Source of the DNA: an uncultured Erysipelotrichaceae bacterium
GTDB lineage: Bacteria; Bacillota_I; Bacilli_A; RFN20; CAG-826
Assembly: GCA_902800645.1 (NCBI GenBank)
Contig: CADCFC010000010.1
Span: 1 to 40,690 of the forward strand
Reading direction: 5' to 3'
Length of the DNA stretch: 40,690 nt
The notes beneath the pieces were generated by a model, which saw only the letters and a program-made list of their open reading frames with translations, did no database searches and was not told where the DNA came from. Numbering within the stretch: the first letter of the stretch is position 1; each line of letters opens with the position of its first letter. Positions 15,584 through 24,387 of the stretch are shown piece after piece. Both the position numbers and the translations under genes were made by a program.

Positions 15584-16543
15584 ATGATTAAGTTAACTGT
15601 TAACGAAAGCGAAAGCAATCAAACTTTAGAAAAATATGTTAAGAAGGTACTTAAAGAGGCACCTCTATCTTTTATTTATAAACTTTTTAGAAAGAAAGAC
15701 ATAAAAGTTAATGGTCACTGGCAAAAAGAGAAATATATCATTGCTTCTGGAGATGAAATATCTATTTATATTACAGATGTACAATTAGATGAATTTAGAA
15801 AAAAGAACATCACTAAAAATAGTGAAGATGTCACTTCGTATATTGTTTATGAGGACGAGAACATTCTTATCATAAATAAACCAAGAGGAATAGTGGTTCA
15901 AGAAGATGGAGTTAATAATTCTCCTTTATCACAAATGGTTCTTTCTTATTTAATTGAAAAAAAGGAATATGATCCATCAAAAGACTTGGGATATTCTCCC
16001 GCTCCAGTTCATCGACTTGATCGTAATACTGCCGGACTAGTTATATTTGGAAAAAACATCGAAACTCTTCAAGCTTTTTCAAAGATTATTAATGATAAAT
16101 CATTAATTGAAAAGAGATATTTAACTCTAGTTAAGGGTGAACTAAAAGGAGAAAAAGAGATTAATGCTCCTTTATTTAAGAATTCTAAAACTGGGATGGT
16201 AAGTGTTTCTACTATGGGGAAAGAAGCAATAACTAGATATAAAGTTATAGACTCGTTTAATGGATTTAGTCTATTAGAAGTTAGCCTATTAACAGGAAGA
16301 ACCCATCAAATTCGTGTCCATATGGCGTATAATAATTCTCCAATTATAGGCGATAGTAAATATGGTGATTACGCCTTAAATAAAGAGATTGAAAATAAAT
16401 ACTCTTTTAAGAATCAATTCCTTGTTGCGTTTTATATAAAATTCCATGAGCTAGGTGGAAAATTAAAATATTTAAGTAATAAATCTTTTAAGATTGATTT
16501 ACCTGATGAATTAAATTCGTTATTATTAAAATTAAGAGGATAG
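15584..16543 (+). CDS. RluA-family pseudouridine synthase
   Basis: 319-residue RNA pseudouridine synthase. An N-terminal S4 RNA-binding domain (about 1-65) is followed by the catalytic domain with HRLDRNTAG (143-151) and catalytic D146, then LLTGRTHQIRVHMA near 240-250. Such enzymes isomerise uridines in 23S rRNA or tRNA. RluC/RluD-like assignment is likely, but the exact target uridine cannot be set from sequence. Only 5 bases separate it from the phosphosugar mutase gene, so the two are co-transcribed. In Bacillus subtilis a relative (yjbO) lies beside nadK and yjbK; here those genes are about 4 kb downstream. Confidence 0.92.
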   Translation: MIKLTVNESESNQTLEKYVKKVLKEAPLSFIYKLFRKKDIKVNGHWQKEKYIIASGDEISIYITDVQLDEFRKKNITKNSEDVTSYIVYEDENILIINKPRGIVVQEDGVNNSPLSQMVLSYLIEKKEYDPSKDLGYSPAPVHRLDRNTAGLVIFGKNIETLQAFSKIINDKSLIEKRYLTLVKGELKGEKEINAPLFKNSKTGMVSVSTMGKEAITRYKVIDSFNGFSLLEVSLLTGRTHQIRVHMAYNNSPIIGDSKYGDYALNKEIENKYSFKNQFLVAFYIKFHELGGKLKYLSNKSFKIDLPDELNSLLLKLRG

Positions 16544-16548
16544 ATGTT

Positions 16549-18249
16549 ATGGGAACTTTAGAGTCATATAATCGCTGGTTAAATTCTTCTCTAGTTAAAG
16601 AGAGCGATAAAGAAATATTACGTAAAATGAGTAAAGAAGAAATCGATGATGCCTTCTTTAAAGATGTTGAATTCGGCACCGCTGGAATGAGAGGAATTCT
16701 TGGACCAGGAACAAATAGACTAAATGAATTTACAGTCGGAAAAGCCACTGTTGGTTTTGCTAAATATTTATTAGAAAAATATCCAAATTGTCAAAACGAT
16801 GGTGTAGTCATTTCTCATGATAATCGTCATATGAGTAGAGAATTCACTCTTCAAACCGCTAAAATTCTCTCTGAATTTGGAATTAAAGCATATATTTTTG
16901 ATTCTCTTAGACCCACTCCTGAATTATCCTTTGCTGTTAGAGAGCTTAAAGCAAGTGGCGGAGTTATGATTACTGCAAGTCATAACCCAAAAGAACATAA
17001 TGGCTATAAAGTATATGATGAAACAGGCTGCCAACTAGTTCCTGAAAAGATTTCAAGGTTAGTGGAAATTATTGCTTCTCTTCCAAACGAACTTGATGTT
17101 ACATACACTCCAGTTAATAATCCTGCTCCAATCGTTATGATTGATAAGAGCCTTGATGATAAATATGTTTCTCTTTGCGAATCAATCGCCTTAAATAGAG
17201 ATTTGCCTAAACAAGGTTTTAAAATTGTTTTCACTCCAAATCACGGAACGAGTTATGTTAATGCGATGAGAGTGTATAAAGATTTAGGATACGAAGTATA
17301 TCCAGTCTTATCTCAATGTGATCCTGATCCAGATTTCTCTGGTACTTTATCTCCTAACCCAGAAGATCAAAGAAGTTATATCGAACCAATTAAACTCGCT
17401 AAAGAGATTAACGCTCAACTTGTTGTTATGACTGATCCTGATGGAGACAGATGTGGTCTTGCATATCGAAATAAAGATGGTGAATATAAAACATTAACCG
17501 GTAATCAAAGCGCCGCGATGCTTATGGATTATATTTTTGCTACTAGAAAAAAGATGGGGCTTCTTTCGTCTAATGGAGTGATGTATAACACAGTTGTAAC
17601 TTCCTCTCTTGGTGAAAAGGTTGCTTCTCATTACGGAGTTAAAACTGAACAATTTTTAACCGGATTTAAGTTTATTGGTAATCGAATTGATTATTATGAA
17701 AAGCTTGGACATGGTCCTAAGTTTGAATTTGGTTATGAAGAGAGCTATGGATGCTTAATTGCTCCATTTGCTAGAGATAAAGATGGTATTCAAGCAATCT
17801 TAATGTATTCAGAAATGGCACTTTATTATTATCTTCAAGGTAAAACTCTTGGAGATGTTTGGGAAGAAATGGGAGAAAGATTTGGCTATCACGAAGATCG
17901 TTGTTTCTCTATCGCTTTTAGTGGTTCTACTGGAGCGAGCAAGATGAATGAACTTATGAATGGACTAAGAAATAACCCATTTATTTCTATTGATAATAAC
18001 AAAGTTATTAAGGTTGATGATTTCCTGTTGTCAGTTACTAAATGCAATGATAAAGAAACTCCTATTAATTTACCTAAGAGTAATGTTATTAAATTATATT
18101 TTGAAGATGGCACCACAATTGCGGTTCGCCCAAGTGGCACTGAAGCCAAAGTTAAATTCTATTTTGGAGTTGTTGCTTCTTCTTTAAAAGAAGCAGAAGC
18201 AATGCCTGAAATCTTATATGAAAAATTAAAGAAAGTTTTAAATATTTAA
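16549..18249 (+). CDS. pgcA: Alpha-phosphoglucomutase/phosphomannomutase, PgcA type
   Basis: 566-residue alpha-D-phosphohexomutase that interconverts glucose-6-phosphate and glucose-1-phosphate for nucleotide-sugar and wall-glycan synthesis. The catalytic phosphoserine loop is TASHNPKEHNGYK with S144. The magnesium loop is DPDGD (296-300). The sugar-binding motif is EESYG, and the C-terminal phosphate-binding motif is RPSGTEAK near 525-532. Length matches the Firmicutes PgcA group rather than the shorter GlmM group. The Shine-Dalgarno agagga overlaps the end of the upstream pseudouridine synthase gene. Specificity for glucose or mannose cannot be separated here. Confidence 0.92.
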   Translation: MGTLESYNRWLNSSLVKESDKEILRKMSKEEIDDAFFKDVEFGTAGMRGILGPGTNRLNEFTVGKATVGFAKYLLEKYPNCQNDGVVISHDNRHMSREFTLQTAKILSEFGIKAYIFDSLRPTPELSFAVRELKASGGVMITASHNPKEHNGYKVYDETGCQLVPEKISRLVEIIASLPNELDVTYTPVNNPAPIVMIDKSLDDKYVSLCESIALNRDLPKQGFKIVFTPNHGTSYVNAMRVYKDLGYEVYPVLSQCDPDPDFSGTLSPNPEDQRSYIEPIKLAKEINAQLVVMTDPDGDRCGLAYRNKDGEYKTLTGNQSAAMLMDYIFATRKKMGLLSSNGVMYNTVVTSSLGEKVASHYGVKTEQFLTGFKFIGNRIDYYEKLGHGPKFEFGYEESYGCLIAPFARDKDGIQAILMYSEMALYYYLQGKTLGDVWEEMGERFGYHEDRCFSIAFSGSTGASKMNELMNGLRNNPFISIDNNKVIKVDDFLLSVTKCNDKETPINLPKSNVIKLYFEDGTTIAVRPSGTEAKVKFYFGVVASSLKEAEAMPEILYEKLKKVLNI

Positions 18250-18263
18250 AAGGAGGAGAAAAT

Positions 18264-18962
18264 ATGAGAAAACTTCTATTTACATCGTTATTAATTGGAG
18301 CGTTTGTTTTAACTGGATGTGGTAATGAACCTACAACACCAAGTGATCCAACTCCTTCAGGTCCAACCGGAGTTAGACTTGATATTGATAAAACTCACGC
18401 TGTTGAAAATTTACTTAATTTAGCAAAAACACAAGGAGTTAAAATTAGTTTCAACGAATATTTACTATCCTCATCGGAACCAGTTGCACGTTATTTCGCT
18501 TGTAATAGCCTCGACTTATTTTGGGAAATGAATGTTAACAAAGATGAAATAGTTTACGAATTCTTCACAAACGAAAGTGAAAATATTCAGTATGATCGTT
18601 ATATTCGAGAAGATGGACAAACAACCTGGACTAAACAAGAAGTTGATAAAACTGTAAGTGCTAGAACTTCGTTTGATAATGCTAGAGAATCATCTTGGTC
18701 TAAATTGTTCTTCGCTCATATTCTTGATGAAAATTCAGAGTATAAAAAGAATGGTGAAACAACTATCGCAGGTAGAGCGGTTCAAATTTATGATCGCGAT
18801 ACAGAAACTAGCAATGAAAGATATTGGGTTGATAAGACAATCGGAATTACTTTAAAACATGTTGAATACGCTGATTCTAGTAAAACACAAATCAGTTCTC
18901 AAACTTTAGAAGTTACCTCATTTGTTACCGGATCAAGTGTTGTTCCACCAAGCTATAAATAG
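18264..18962 (+). CDS. Putative lipoprotein of unknown function
   Basis: 232-residue secreted lipoprotein. A signal peptide with lipobox VLTGC predicts lipidation at C19, followed by a Pro/Thr/Ser-rich linker (GNEPTTPSDPTPSG). The mature part has no domain I recognise; its mixed polar and aromatic strands (for example DRYIREDGQTTWTKQEV and AGRAVQIYDRDTE) suggest a beta-rich fold such as those of outer-surface LolA/LprG-like lipid-binding proteins, but that is a guess. A strong Shine-Dalgarno (aggagga) lies 14 bases after the mutase gene, so it is probably the last gene of that operon. A bidirectional terminator follows. Confidence 0.75.
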   Translation: MRKLLFTSLLIGAFVLTGCGNEPTTPSDPTPSGPTGVRLDIDKTHAVENLLNLAKTQGVKISFNEYLLSSSEPVARYFACNSLDLFWEMNVNKDEIVYEFFTNESENIQYDRYIREDGQTTWTKQEVDKTVSARTSFDNARESSWSKLFFAHILDENSEYKKNGETTIAGRAVQIYDRDTETSNERYWVDKTIGITLKHVEYADSSKTQISSQTLEVTSFVTGSSVVPPSYK

Positions 18963-18979
18963 TAAATATAATTAACAAA

Positions 18980-19005
18980 AAAACTGGCATTAATTTGCCA
19001 GTTTT
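18980..19005. terminator. Bidirectional terminator
   Basis: Stem AAAACTGGCA / TGCCAGTTTT with a 6-base loop and A/T tracts on both sides. It lies between the lipoprotein gene and convergent trpS. Confidence 0.85.
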
Positions 19006-19008
19006 AAT

Positions 19009-19998
19009 TTATTCTAAATTAAGTAATCCAACAGCTTTCTTAACTCGTTTAAGTGTTGAATTAGCAACTTCTCTAGCTCTAGCGGCTCCTTCAAGAAGAA
19101 CTTTTTCGTATTCTTTACTCTCTAAGATTTGTCTATATTTTTCTTGGAAAGCACCAAGCTCGTTACAGACAACATCGGCTACTGCTTTTTTGAAGTCTCC
19201 ATATCTTGAATTTACAAATTCTTTTTCGGCATCTTCAATTGAGATTTCTTTAAGTGCGGCATAGATTGTTAATAAGTTAGAGATGCCAGGTTTATTTTCT
19301 ACGTCATACTTAACTTCGCTTCCTGAATCAGTAACCGCGGACATGATTTTTTTACGGATAGTGGTGAGGTCATCTTTTAAGAAGATATCTCCTTTAGGAT
19401 CGCTCTTGCTCATTTTCTTACTTGGATCAGATAGAGACATAATTCTTGCTCCAACTTTTCTCATCTCGTATTTAGGAAGAGTTAAAACTTCGCCATACCT
19501 ATTATTGAAACGATTGACAAGGTCACGAGTAAGTTCGACGTGTTGAACTTGGTCTTCTCCTACTGGAACTATATTTGCATCATATAAAATGATATCGCTC
19601 GCCATTAAGACTGGATAAGCAAATAGACCTAATCCAATTGCTGATTCTTTCATCTTGCTTGATTTATCTTTGAACTGTGTCATTCTACTTAATTCACCCA
19701 TATAGAGGTAATTTTGCATGATGGCATTGAGCTCAGCGTGAGCAGACACACTTGATTGAAGAAAGAGATTTGCTTTTTTAGTATCGATTCCAGCAGCGAG
19801 ATAAAAACACGCAAGATCAATACTATTTTGTCTTAATACTTCAGGTTCGATAGGAAGAGTTAAAGCGTGAAGGTCGGCGATGAAATAAAAACATTCGCCT
19901 CTTTCAGTTTCTTTCTTTAAATTCTTTAAGACTCCAATATAGTTTCCTAAAGTTAATTGTCCTGTTGGTTTAATACCAGTTAAAATTCTTTCCGCCAT
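19009..19998 (-). CDS. trpS: Tryptophanyl-tRNA synthetase
   Basis: 329-residue class I aminoacyl-tRNA synthetase that charges tRNA-Trp. Its HIGH-equivalent signature is TGQLTLGNYIG (12-22), and the KMSKS loop is intact at 195-199. VGEDQVQHVELTRD (147-160) is the usual tryptophan-pocket region. The length is normal. The minus-strand leader has TATAAT about 24 bases upstream and the Shine-Dalgarno cgagg, so it is not leaderless. There is no T-box in the roughly 110 bases upstream, which is unlike many Firmicutes trpS genes, so regulation by uncharged tRNA is not evident. Confidence 0.96.
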   Translation of the reverse strand: MAERILTGIKPTGQLTLGNYIGVLKNLKKETERGECFYFIADLHALTLPIEPEVLRQNSIDLACFYLAAGIDTKKANLFLQSSVSAHAELNAIMQNYLYMGELSRMTQFKDKSSKMKESAIGLGLFAYPVLMASDIILYDANIVPVGEDQVQHVELTRDLVNRFNNRYGEVLTLPKYEMRKVGARIMSLSDPSKKMSKSDPKGDIFLKDDLTTIRKKIMSAVTDSGSEVKYDVENKPGISNLLTIYAALKEISIEDAEKEFVNSRYGDFKKAVADVVCNELGAFQEKYRQILESKEYEKVLLEGAARAREVANSTLKRVKKAVGLLNLE

Positions 19999-20108
19999 AA
20001 GTGTACCTCGGTCTAATCAATATTATATGCATAATAGAAAATAATTTCATTCACAAAATATTTGTTAATGAATTAGAATCTCATTATTATATTTATGGTG
20101 AGGAATTT

Positions 20109-20528
20109 ATGATTAAAATTTATACCGCTCCAAGTTGTAGTTCATGTAAAAAAGCAAAAGCTTTTTTTAAAAAGGAAGAGATTCCTTTCCAAGAAAAGAA
20201 TATTTTTGTTAATGATATTAATGAAAAAGAGCTGCGCGATATTTTAAGCAAAACGGAAAATGGAACTGGTGATATCATTTCAACTAGAAGTAAAGTGATT
20301 AAAGAAAGTGGAGCTGATATCAATAATATGACTATCAGTGAACTCATCGCCTTTATTAGAAAAAATCCTAGTGTACTCAAACGTCCTATTATGGTTGATG
20401 AAACTAAAGTTCAGGTAGGTTACAACTCTGAAGAAATTATGGTCTTCATCCCTCATGAAAAAAGAGTGAAAGAATGGGCATGTCAAAAATCTGACTGTCC
20501 AACTTATAACTTCTGCGAAGATAAGTAA
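20109..20528 (+). CDS. spx: Spx-family transcriptional regulator with Cys-rich tail
   Basis: 139-residue ArsC-fold protein of the Spx family, which binds the RNA polymerase alpha C-terminal domain and redirects transcription under thiol stress. The redox switch CxxC is C10/C13 in PSCSSCK. The family-typical region RPIMVDETKVQVGYN is at 92-106. The C-terminal tail is unusual, with three further cysteines C125-x4-C130-x5-C136, a pattern absent from Bacillus subtilis Spx. The start at 20109 is fixed by the Shine-Dalgarno gtgagg and by homology; the open frame extends back to 20001 without support. The gene order spx then CYTH then nadK recalls the Bacillus yjbD-yjbK-ppnK neighbourhood. Only 3 bases separate its stop from the convergent CYTH gene. 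Confidence 0.92.
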   Translation: MIKIYTAPSCSSCKKAKAFFKKEEIPFQEKNIFVNDINEKELRDILSKTENGTGDIISTRSKVIKESGADINNMTISELIAFIRKNPSVLKRPIMVDETKVQVGYNSEEIMVFIPHEKRVKEWACQKSDCPTYNFCEDK

Positions 20529-20531
20529 TAA

Positions 20532-21122
20532 TTAAAGTTTAAAAATGGCTCGTCTACTCTTAGAGATGTAGCCTTTTTTATATGTGACTCCAAAAGGAGA
20601 AAATGTTTCGTTTAAACGCTCAATAGCGGCGTCTTTACTATTCGATTCGATTTCTACGTTATAATCAATTTTTCCGTTATAGTGGTTTTTGTCTATTACA
20701 ATTAAGTAGTCTTCTTTTTGAATTTCTATTCGTTCGGTTTTTAATTCACTGACTTTTACGAGTCTATTTATATCAATATTTAATTTATTTAGTTCTTGTA
20801 GAATAACCTTTGATTTGATGAGACAATTTTCCTTCAAATCATTTAATTCATTTGAGGTTAAAGAATCATCGATTTCTATATCCCCTCCATCTCCCTTAAT
20901 TTTAAGAGTGATTTCAAAATTAGAATCATCGATTTCTCTACTTCTTAATACGATATGATTTTTTGTTAAAGATAGATCTTCATAATCAAAATATGTATTT
21001 GTGTTGGTAAAAGATCTTTTAGATTTATCGTTAACGAAATAATTAATTATTTGAAGATATTGCTCTTCACTTATCATCGCTCTCGCTTCGTATTCAATAT
21101 TAATATTGCCTTGTTGCTTCAT
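20532..21122 (-). CDS. CYTH-domain protein, YjbK-like
   Basis: 196-residue CYTH (triphosphate tunnel metalloenzyme) protein. The N-terminal signature is E10-Y-E12-A-R14, an E-x-E-x-R form of the usual E-x-E-x-K. Alternating charged strands follow, such as VLRSREIDD, FEITLKIKG and LIVIDKN, which line the tunnel that holds triphosphate and metal. Members hydrolyse inorganic triphosphate or thiamine triphosphate, or make cAMP; which applies here is unknown. In Bacillus the yjbK gene lies beside nadK, as here, though divergently in this window. The -10 CATAAT ends 6 bases before the ATG and overlaps the -10 of divergent nadK. No Shine-Dalgarno is present. Confidence 0.82.
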   Translation of the reverse strand: MKQQGNINIEYEARAMISEEQYLQIINYFVNDKSKRSFTNTNTYFDYEDLSLTKNHIVLRSREIDDSNFEITLKIKGDGGDIEIDDSLTSNELNDLKENCLIKSKVILQELNKLNIDINRLVKVSELKTERIEIQKEDYLIVIDKNHYNGKIDYNVEIESNSKDAAIERLNETFSPFGVTYKKGYISKSRRAIFKL

Positions 21123-21128
21123 GTAATA

Positions 21129-21141
21129 ATTATGCTACAAT
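21129..21141. promoter_or_regulatory. Overlapping divergent -10 elements, CYTH gene and nadK
   Basis: On the plus strand the extended -10 TGCTACAAT (21133-21141) ends 9 bases before nadK. On the minus strand CATAAT (21129-21134) ends 6 bases before the CYTH gene, with a possible -35 TTTTCA 17 bases upstream. The two -10 elements share bases, so the promoters should exclude each other. Confidence 0.65.
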
Positions 21142-21150
21142 AATTTCGTT

Positions 21151-21927
21151 ATGAAAATTGGATTATTTATAAAGTACGAAGTAGTGGACAAATCTTTTGA
21201 AGAAAGTATTAAAAAGAAAATCATGAGTTTTGGCTACTCTATTGATAACAGTAATCCTGATTATGTTTTTTCTTTTGGTGGAGATGGTACATTTTTAAAG
21301 GCTGTACAAAAATATCTCAGCCAATTAGACCACGTTAAATTCGTTTGTGTTAATAAAGGAAAGCTTGGTTTTTTCTGCGATTTTAAAGAAGAAGAACTTG
21401 ACGAGATATTGTCTAATTTAGATGGTGACAAATATTCTTTATCTTCATATCGCCTATTAACCGCTAGAATCAATAACGAAGATATTTTTGCCGTTAACGA
21501 AGTTAGAATTGAAAACCCATTTCATACATTAACTAGCGAAGTTCTTGTTAATGACTCTGAATTAGAAACATTTAGAGGCAATGGCCTTGTAGTATGTAGC
21601 GCGATTGGTAGTTCTGCTTATAATAAGTCACTAGGTGGAGCACTTCTTGATAGTGCTTTAGAAGTGATGCAAATTAAAGAAATCGCTCCTATTTCTAATT
21701 GCCTATATACTTCTTTAATTAATCCTTTGGTGGTTCCTTCAACTAGTAAAATTACTTTTAAAGGTAATTTTAAAGAAGTGGTGCTTGGCTATGACCATTT
21801 GACAAAAAAAGAATTATCCACTAGTGAAATTACGATTTCATTAAGTGATAAAAAAGTAAAAATCGTCTCTAAAAAAGATCGCGATTATATCAAGAAGATT
21901 AATTCTTCTTTCTTGTCTAGGAGATAG
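21151..21927 (+). CDS. nadK: NAD kinase
   Basis: 258-residue NAD kinase that makes NADP from NAD with ATP or polyphosphate. The catalytic GGDG motif is at 43-46 (FGGDGTFLK), and NEVRIENPF near 115-125 corresponds to the conserved N-E nucleotide-binding motif. SAIGSSAYNKSLGG is the glycine-rich third motif. Length is at the short end for the family, as in other Firmicutes. It is read from a probably leaderless transcript that starts in the divergent promoter shared with the CYTH gene. A small membrane-peptide gene follows after 2 bases. Confidence 0.95.
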   Translation: MKIGLFIKYEVVDKSFEESIKKKIMSFGYSIDNSNPDYVFSFGGDGTFLKAVQKYLSQLDHVKFVCVNKGKLGFFCDFKEEELDEILSNLDGDKYSLSSYRLLTARINNEDIFAVNEVRIENPFHTLTSEVLVNDSELETFRGNGLVVCSAIGSSAYNKSLGGALLDSALEVMQIKEIAPISNCLYTSLINPLVVPSTSKITFKGNFKEVVLGYDHLTKKELSTSEITISLSDKKVKIVSKKDRDYIKKINSSFLSRR

Positions 21928-21929
21928 TC

Positions 21930-22064
21930 ATGATTTTAGCGACCTTCAAAGATGCGATTAATGAATCACTAAAAAACGGCAGCTTTTATATCGCTCTTGC
22001 TGTCGTTATTATTATTCTTGCTACATTAGTGTTTCTATTGATTAGAAACAGAAAATCTAAATAG
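21930..22064 (+). CDS. Small single-pass membrane protein, 44 aa
   Basis: Short reading frame in tandem with nadK: ATG 2 bases after its stop, with Shine-Dalgarno taggag overlapping the end of nadK. The protein has a short amphipathic start (MILATFKDAINESLKNG), one hydrophobic helix (about residues 19-38, rich in Ile, Val and Leu) and a basic end RNRKSK, which places the C-terminus in the cytoplasm. There is no recognised family. Its last 8 bases overlap the last 8 bases of convergent maf, on opposite strands. Coding is supported by spacing, the ribosome-binding site and membrane-protein-like composition, but it has not been compared with homologues. Confidence 0.6.
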   Translation: MILATFKDAINESLKNGSFYIALAVVIIILATLVFLLIRNRKSK

Positions 22065-22623
22065 ATTTAAGAATTTTATTAATTGCTTCTTTAATTTCTT
22101 TAACTGGAAATCCTACTACATTGTCGAGTGAACCGGCGATGTTTTTTATTATATGGAAATCATTATTGTCTTGAATTCCGTATGCCCCAGCTTTATCCAT
22201 GGGTGAGCCATTTTTTATATATGAATTTATGAGTTCATCACTTAAATTTAAAAAGTTAACTTCTGTATCGCATACATCCACAACTATTTGGTCTTGATAG
22301 TGAATAGCGTATCCTGTATAAACGTGATGAGTTCTTCCACTCAATAGTTTTAATATTCTATAGGCATCCTTTTTATCAATTGGTTTGCCAATAATTTGAT
22401 TATCAATAACAACAATTGTATCGGCGGAGATTACTAAATCGTTTGGATATTCTTTATAAACCGCTTCGCCTTTTCTTTTTGCGATATCTTTTACCGCTTC
22501 AATAGGAGGGAGTGAGTAAGATGATTCTTCATCGATATCTTCGGTTACAACTAAAAAATCTGATGAAATTAATTTCATCAAATCTTTTCTTCTAGGACTC
22601 TTGCTCGCTAAAATGTATCGCAT
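22057..22623 (-). CDS. maf: Maf-family nucleotide pyrophosphatase
   Basis: 188-residue Maf/YhdE-type house-cleaning enzyme that hydrolyses dTTP, UTP or modified nucleoside triphosphates to monophosphates, and is linked to cell division and septum control in Bacillus. The N-terminal signature is ILASKSPRRKDL (4-15). The catalytic region includes SADTIVVIDNQIIGKP (66-81), with the conserved D68 and K80. The ATG overlaps the stop of the upstream RNase J gene by one base (TAATG), so the two are translationally coupled. Confidence 0.94.
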   Translation of the reverse strand: MRYILASKSPRRKDLMKLISSDFLVVTEDIDEESSYSLPPIEAVKDIAKRKGEAVYKEYPNDLVISADTIVVIDNQIIGKPIDKKDAYRILKLLSGRTHHVYTGYAIHYQDQIVVDVCDTEVNFLNLSDELINSYIKNGSPMDKAGAYGIQDNNDFHIIKNIAGSLDNVVGFPVKEIKEAINKILKSI

Positions 22624-24293
22624 TAGTTTTTACTCATGATTACTGGAATAACCATTGGATTTCTCTTTGTTTTACTATAGACATAAGAAGAGACTTTACT
22701 TTTAATAATTGCTTTGATTTCAGCAAAGTTAGGTTTTCCACTTAATTTCTCTTTAACTGCTTCTTTTATGATTTCAGTTAATTCAGCGACCACTTTATCG
22801 TTTTTACGAGTGATGACTCCTCTATTATATATAATAGGGTCTAAGATTAGCTCATTAGAGCGACTATCAACTGAAATAGCGACAATAATCATTCCATCTT
22901 CGATTAAGATTCTACGATCACTCATAACTGCAGCGTCTAATCCGTTAATATCTTTACCATCAATATAGGTAACACCGTGCTCTACTTGATACCCAACATT
23001 AATTTTATGTTTAGCCAATGTTAAAGTATCTCCGTTATCTAAAACGAAGCAGTGGTCTTTAGGAATACCTAATGATTCTGCAAGTTCCGCATGGAGTCTA
23101 AGCATACGGTATTCTCCGTGCATTGGCATAAAATATTTTGGTGAGAATAATTTAAGTACAAGACGTAATTCTTGCTTTGAAGGGTGACCAGAAGAATGGA
23201 TATCAGCAAGAATTGAATTAGTAATACATTCCGCTCCTGCTCTAGTTAGCATATTGACAATATGGGCAATCATGATTCCGTTTCCTGGAATAGCAGAACT
23301 GGAGAATACAACTGTATCTCCTGGAATGATATGAATATCTTTGTGATCTCCTGTAGCAATTCTACTCAAAGCAGCGTTTGGTTCTCCTTGACTTCCTGTA
23401 CATAGGATTAACACTTCGCTTCCTTTTAAGTTTCTAACATCTTCAGTTTTAATGATTGAACTATCAGGTATTTTGATATAGCCAAAGCCTCTAGATATTT
23501 CTACAGCTTTTTCCATGCTTTTACCTACAATAGCAATTTTTCTATTATGTTTTACAGCGTTTTCACAAATTTGTTGAATACGAGATATATTACTTGAGAA
23601 GGTTGAAACAATAATTCTTCCTTTTGCTTCGTTAAATATTTCATTAATTGAATCATTTACGTTTTTCTCACTAGGCGTATAGCCCTCGTTTTCTGCATTA
23701 GTGGAGTCACTTAATAATAAATCGACGCCTTCTTCTCCTAACTCGGCAATTCTTCTTAATTCAATGTCTGGTCCAATTGGAGTTAGGTCAACTTTAAAAT
23801 CTCCAGTAGAAACAATTCTTCCTTCACTTGTATCGATGACAACTCCAAAAGAGTCAGGTATAGAGTGTGTAACTCTAAAGAAAGAAATATCAAAGTCACC
23901 GATTTTGAATTTTGATTGGTTGTTATATTCCACTAATTTGACTTGATCTAACATTCTATATTCTTCAAGTCTATTTTTGATTAAGGCACACGCTAATCTA
24001 GGCGCGTAAATAACGGGTATATTAACGTGTTGGATGAGGAAAGGAATACCACCGATATGATCTTCGTGGCCGTGAGTAATAATAAGAGCAGCAATTTTAT
24101 TTTTATTGTTTTTTAAATGCGTAAAATCAGGAACGATATAGTCAATTCCTGGAAATTCAACGCCTGGGAACTTTACACCACAATCGATGATAACGATTTG
24201 GTTTTCGTTCTCAAAGCAATACATATTTTTTCCTACTTCGCCAAGACCTCCCAAGGCATAAATAGAAACAGGTTTAGAAATGCTCTTTTCCAT
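22623..24293 (-). CDS. rnj: Ribonuclease J
   Basis: 556-residue RNase J, a metallo-beta-lactamase/beta-CASP ribonuclease with 5'-3' exonuclease and endonuclease activity that governs mRNA decay and rRNA maturation in Firmicutes. The zinc site is H74-G-H76-E-D78-H79 (THGHEDHIGG). GDFKVD and DSTNAE lie in the catalytic core. The beta-CASP part includes GSQGEPNAALSRIA, and a late histidine is in HSSGHPSKQEL. The C-terminal 100 residues form the usual dimer domain. The Shine-Dalgarno ggagg is well placed. Whether it is J1 or J2 cannot be set here, so the symbol is generic. It is followed by maf in one operon. Confidence 0.95.
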   Translation of the reverse strand: MEKSISKPVSIYALGGLGEVGKNMYCFENENQIVIIDCGVKFPGVEFPGIDYIVPDFTHLKNNKNKIAALIITHGHEDHIGGIPFLIQHVNIPVIYAPRLACALIKNRLEEYRMLDQVKLVEYNNQSKFKIGDFDISFFRVTHSIPDSFGVVIDTSEGRIVSTGDFKVDLTPIGPDIELRRIAELGEEGVDLLLSDSTNAENEGYTPSEKNVNDSINEIFNEAKGRIIVSTFSSNISRIQQICENAVKHNRKIAIVGKSMEKAVEISRGFGYIKIPDSSIIKTEDVRNLKGSEVLILCTGSQGEPNAALSRIATGDHKDIHIIPGDTVVFSSSAIPGNGIMIAHIVNMLTRAGAECITNSILADIHSSGHPSKQELRLVLKLFSPKYFMPMHGEYRMLRLHAELAESLGIPKDHCFVLDNGDTLTLAKHKINVGYQVEHGVTYIDGKDINGLDAAVMSDRRILIEDGMIIVAISVDSRSNELILDPIIYNRGVITRKNDKVVAELTEIIKEAVKEKLSGKPNFAEIKAIIKSKVSSYVYSKTKRNPMVIPVIMSKN

Positions 24294-24387
24294 CCGATTT
24301 CCTCCAAATACATTATGATATGTAAAATTAGGTGTTTTTATAATAACACAATATTTAAATATTTGTATATATACAAAAAATGATTAT

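Noticed and set aside
18995-19264. Plus-strand frame overlapping trpS
   Set aside because: It is the antisense shadow of trpS, with no promoter and low-complexity Ser/Leu composition.
19999-20108. T-box or tryptophan attenuator before trpS
   Set aside because: The leader is only about 110 bases long, with a normal -10 and Shine-Dalgarno close to the start; no T-box or terminator/antiterminator pair is seen.
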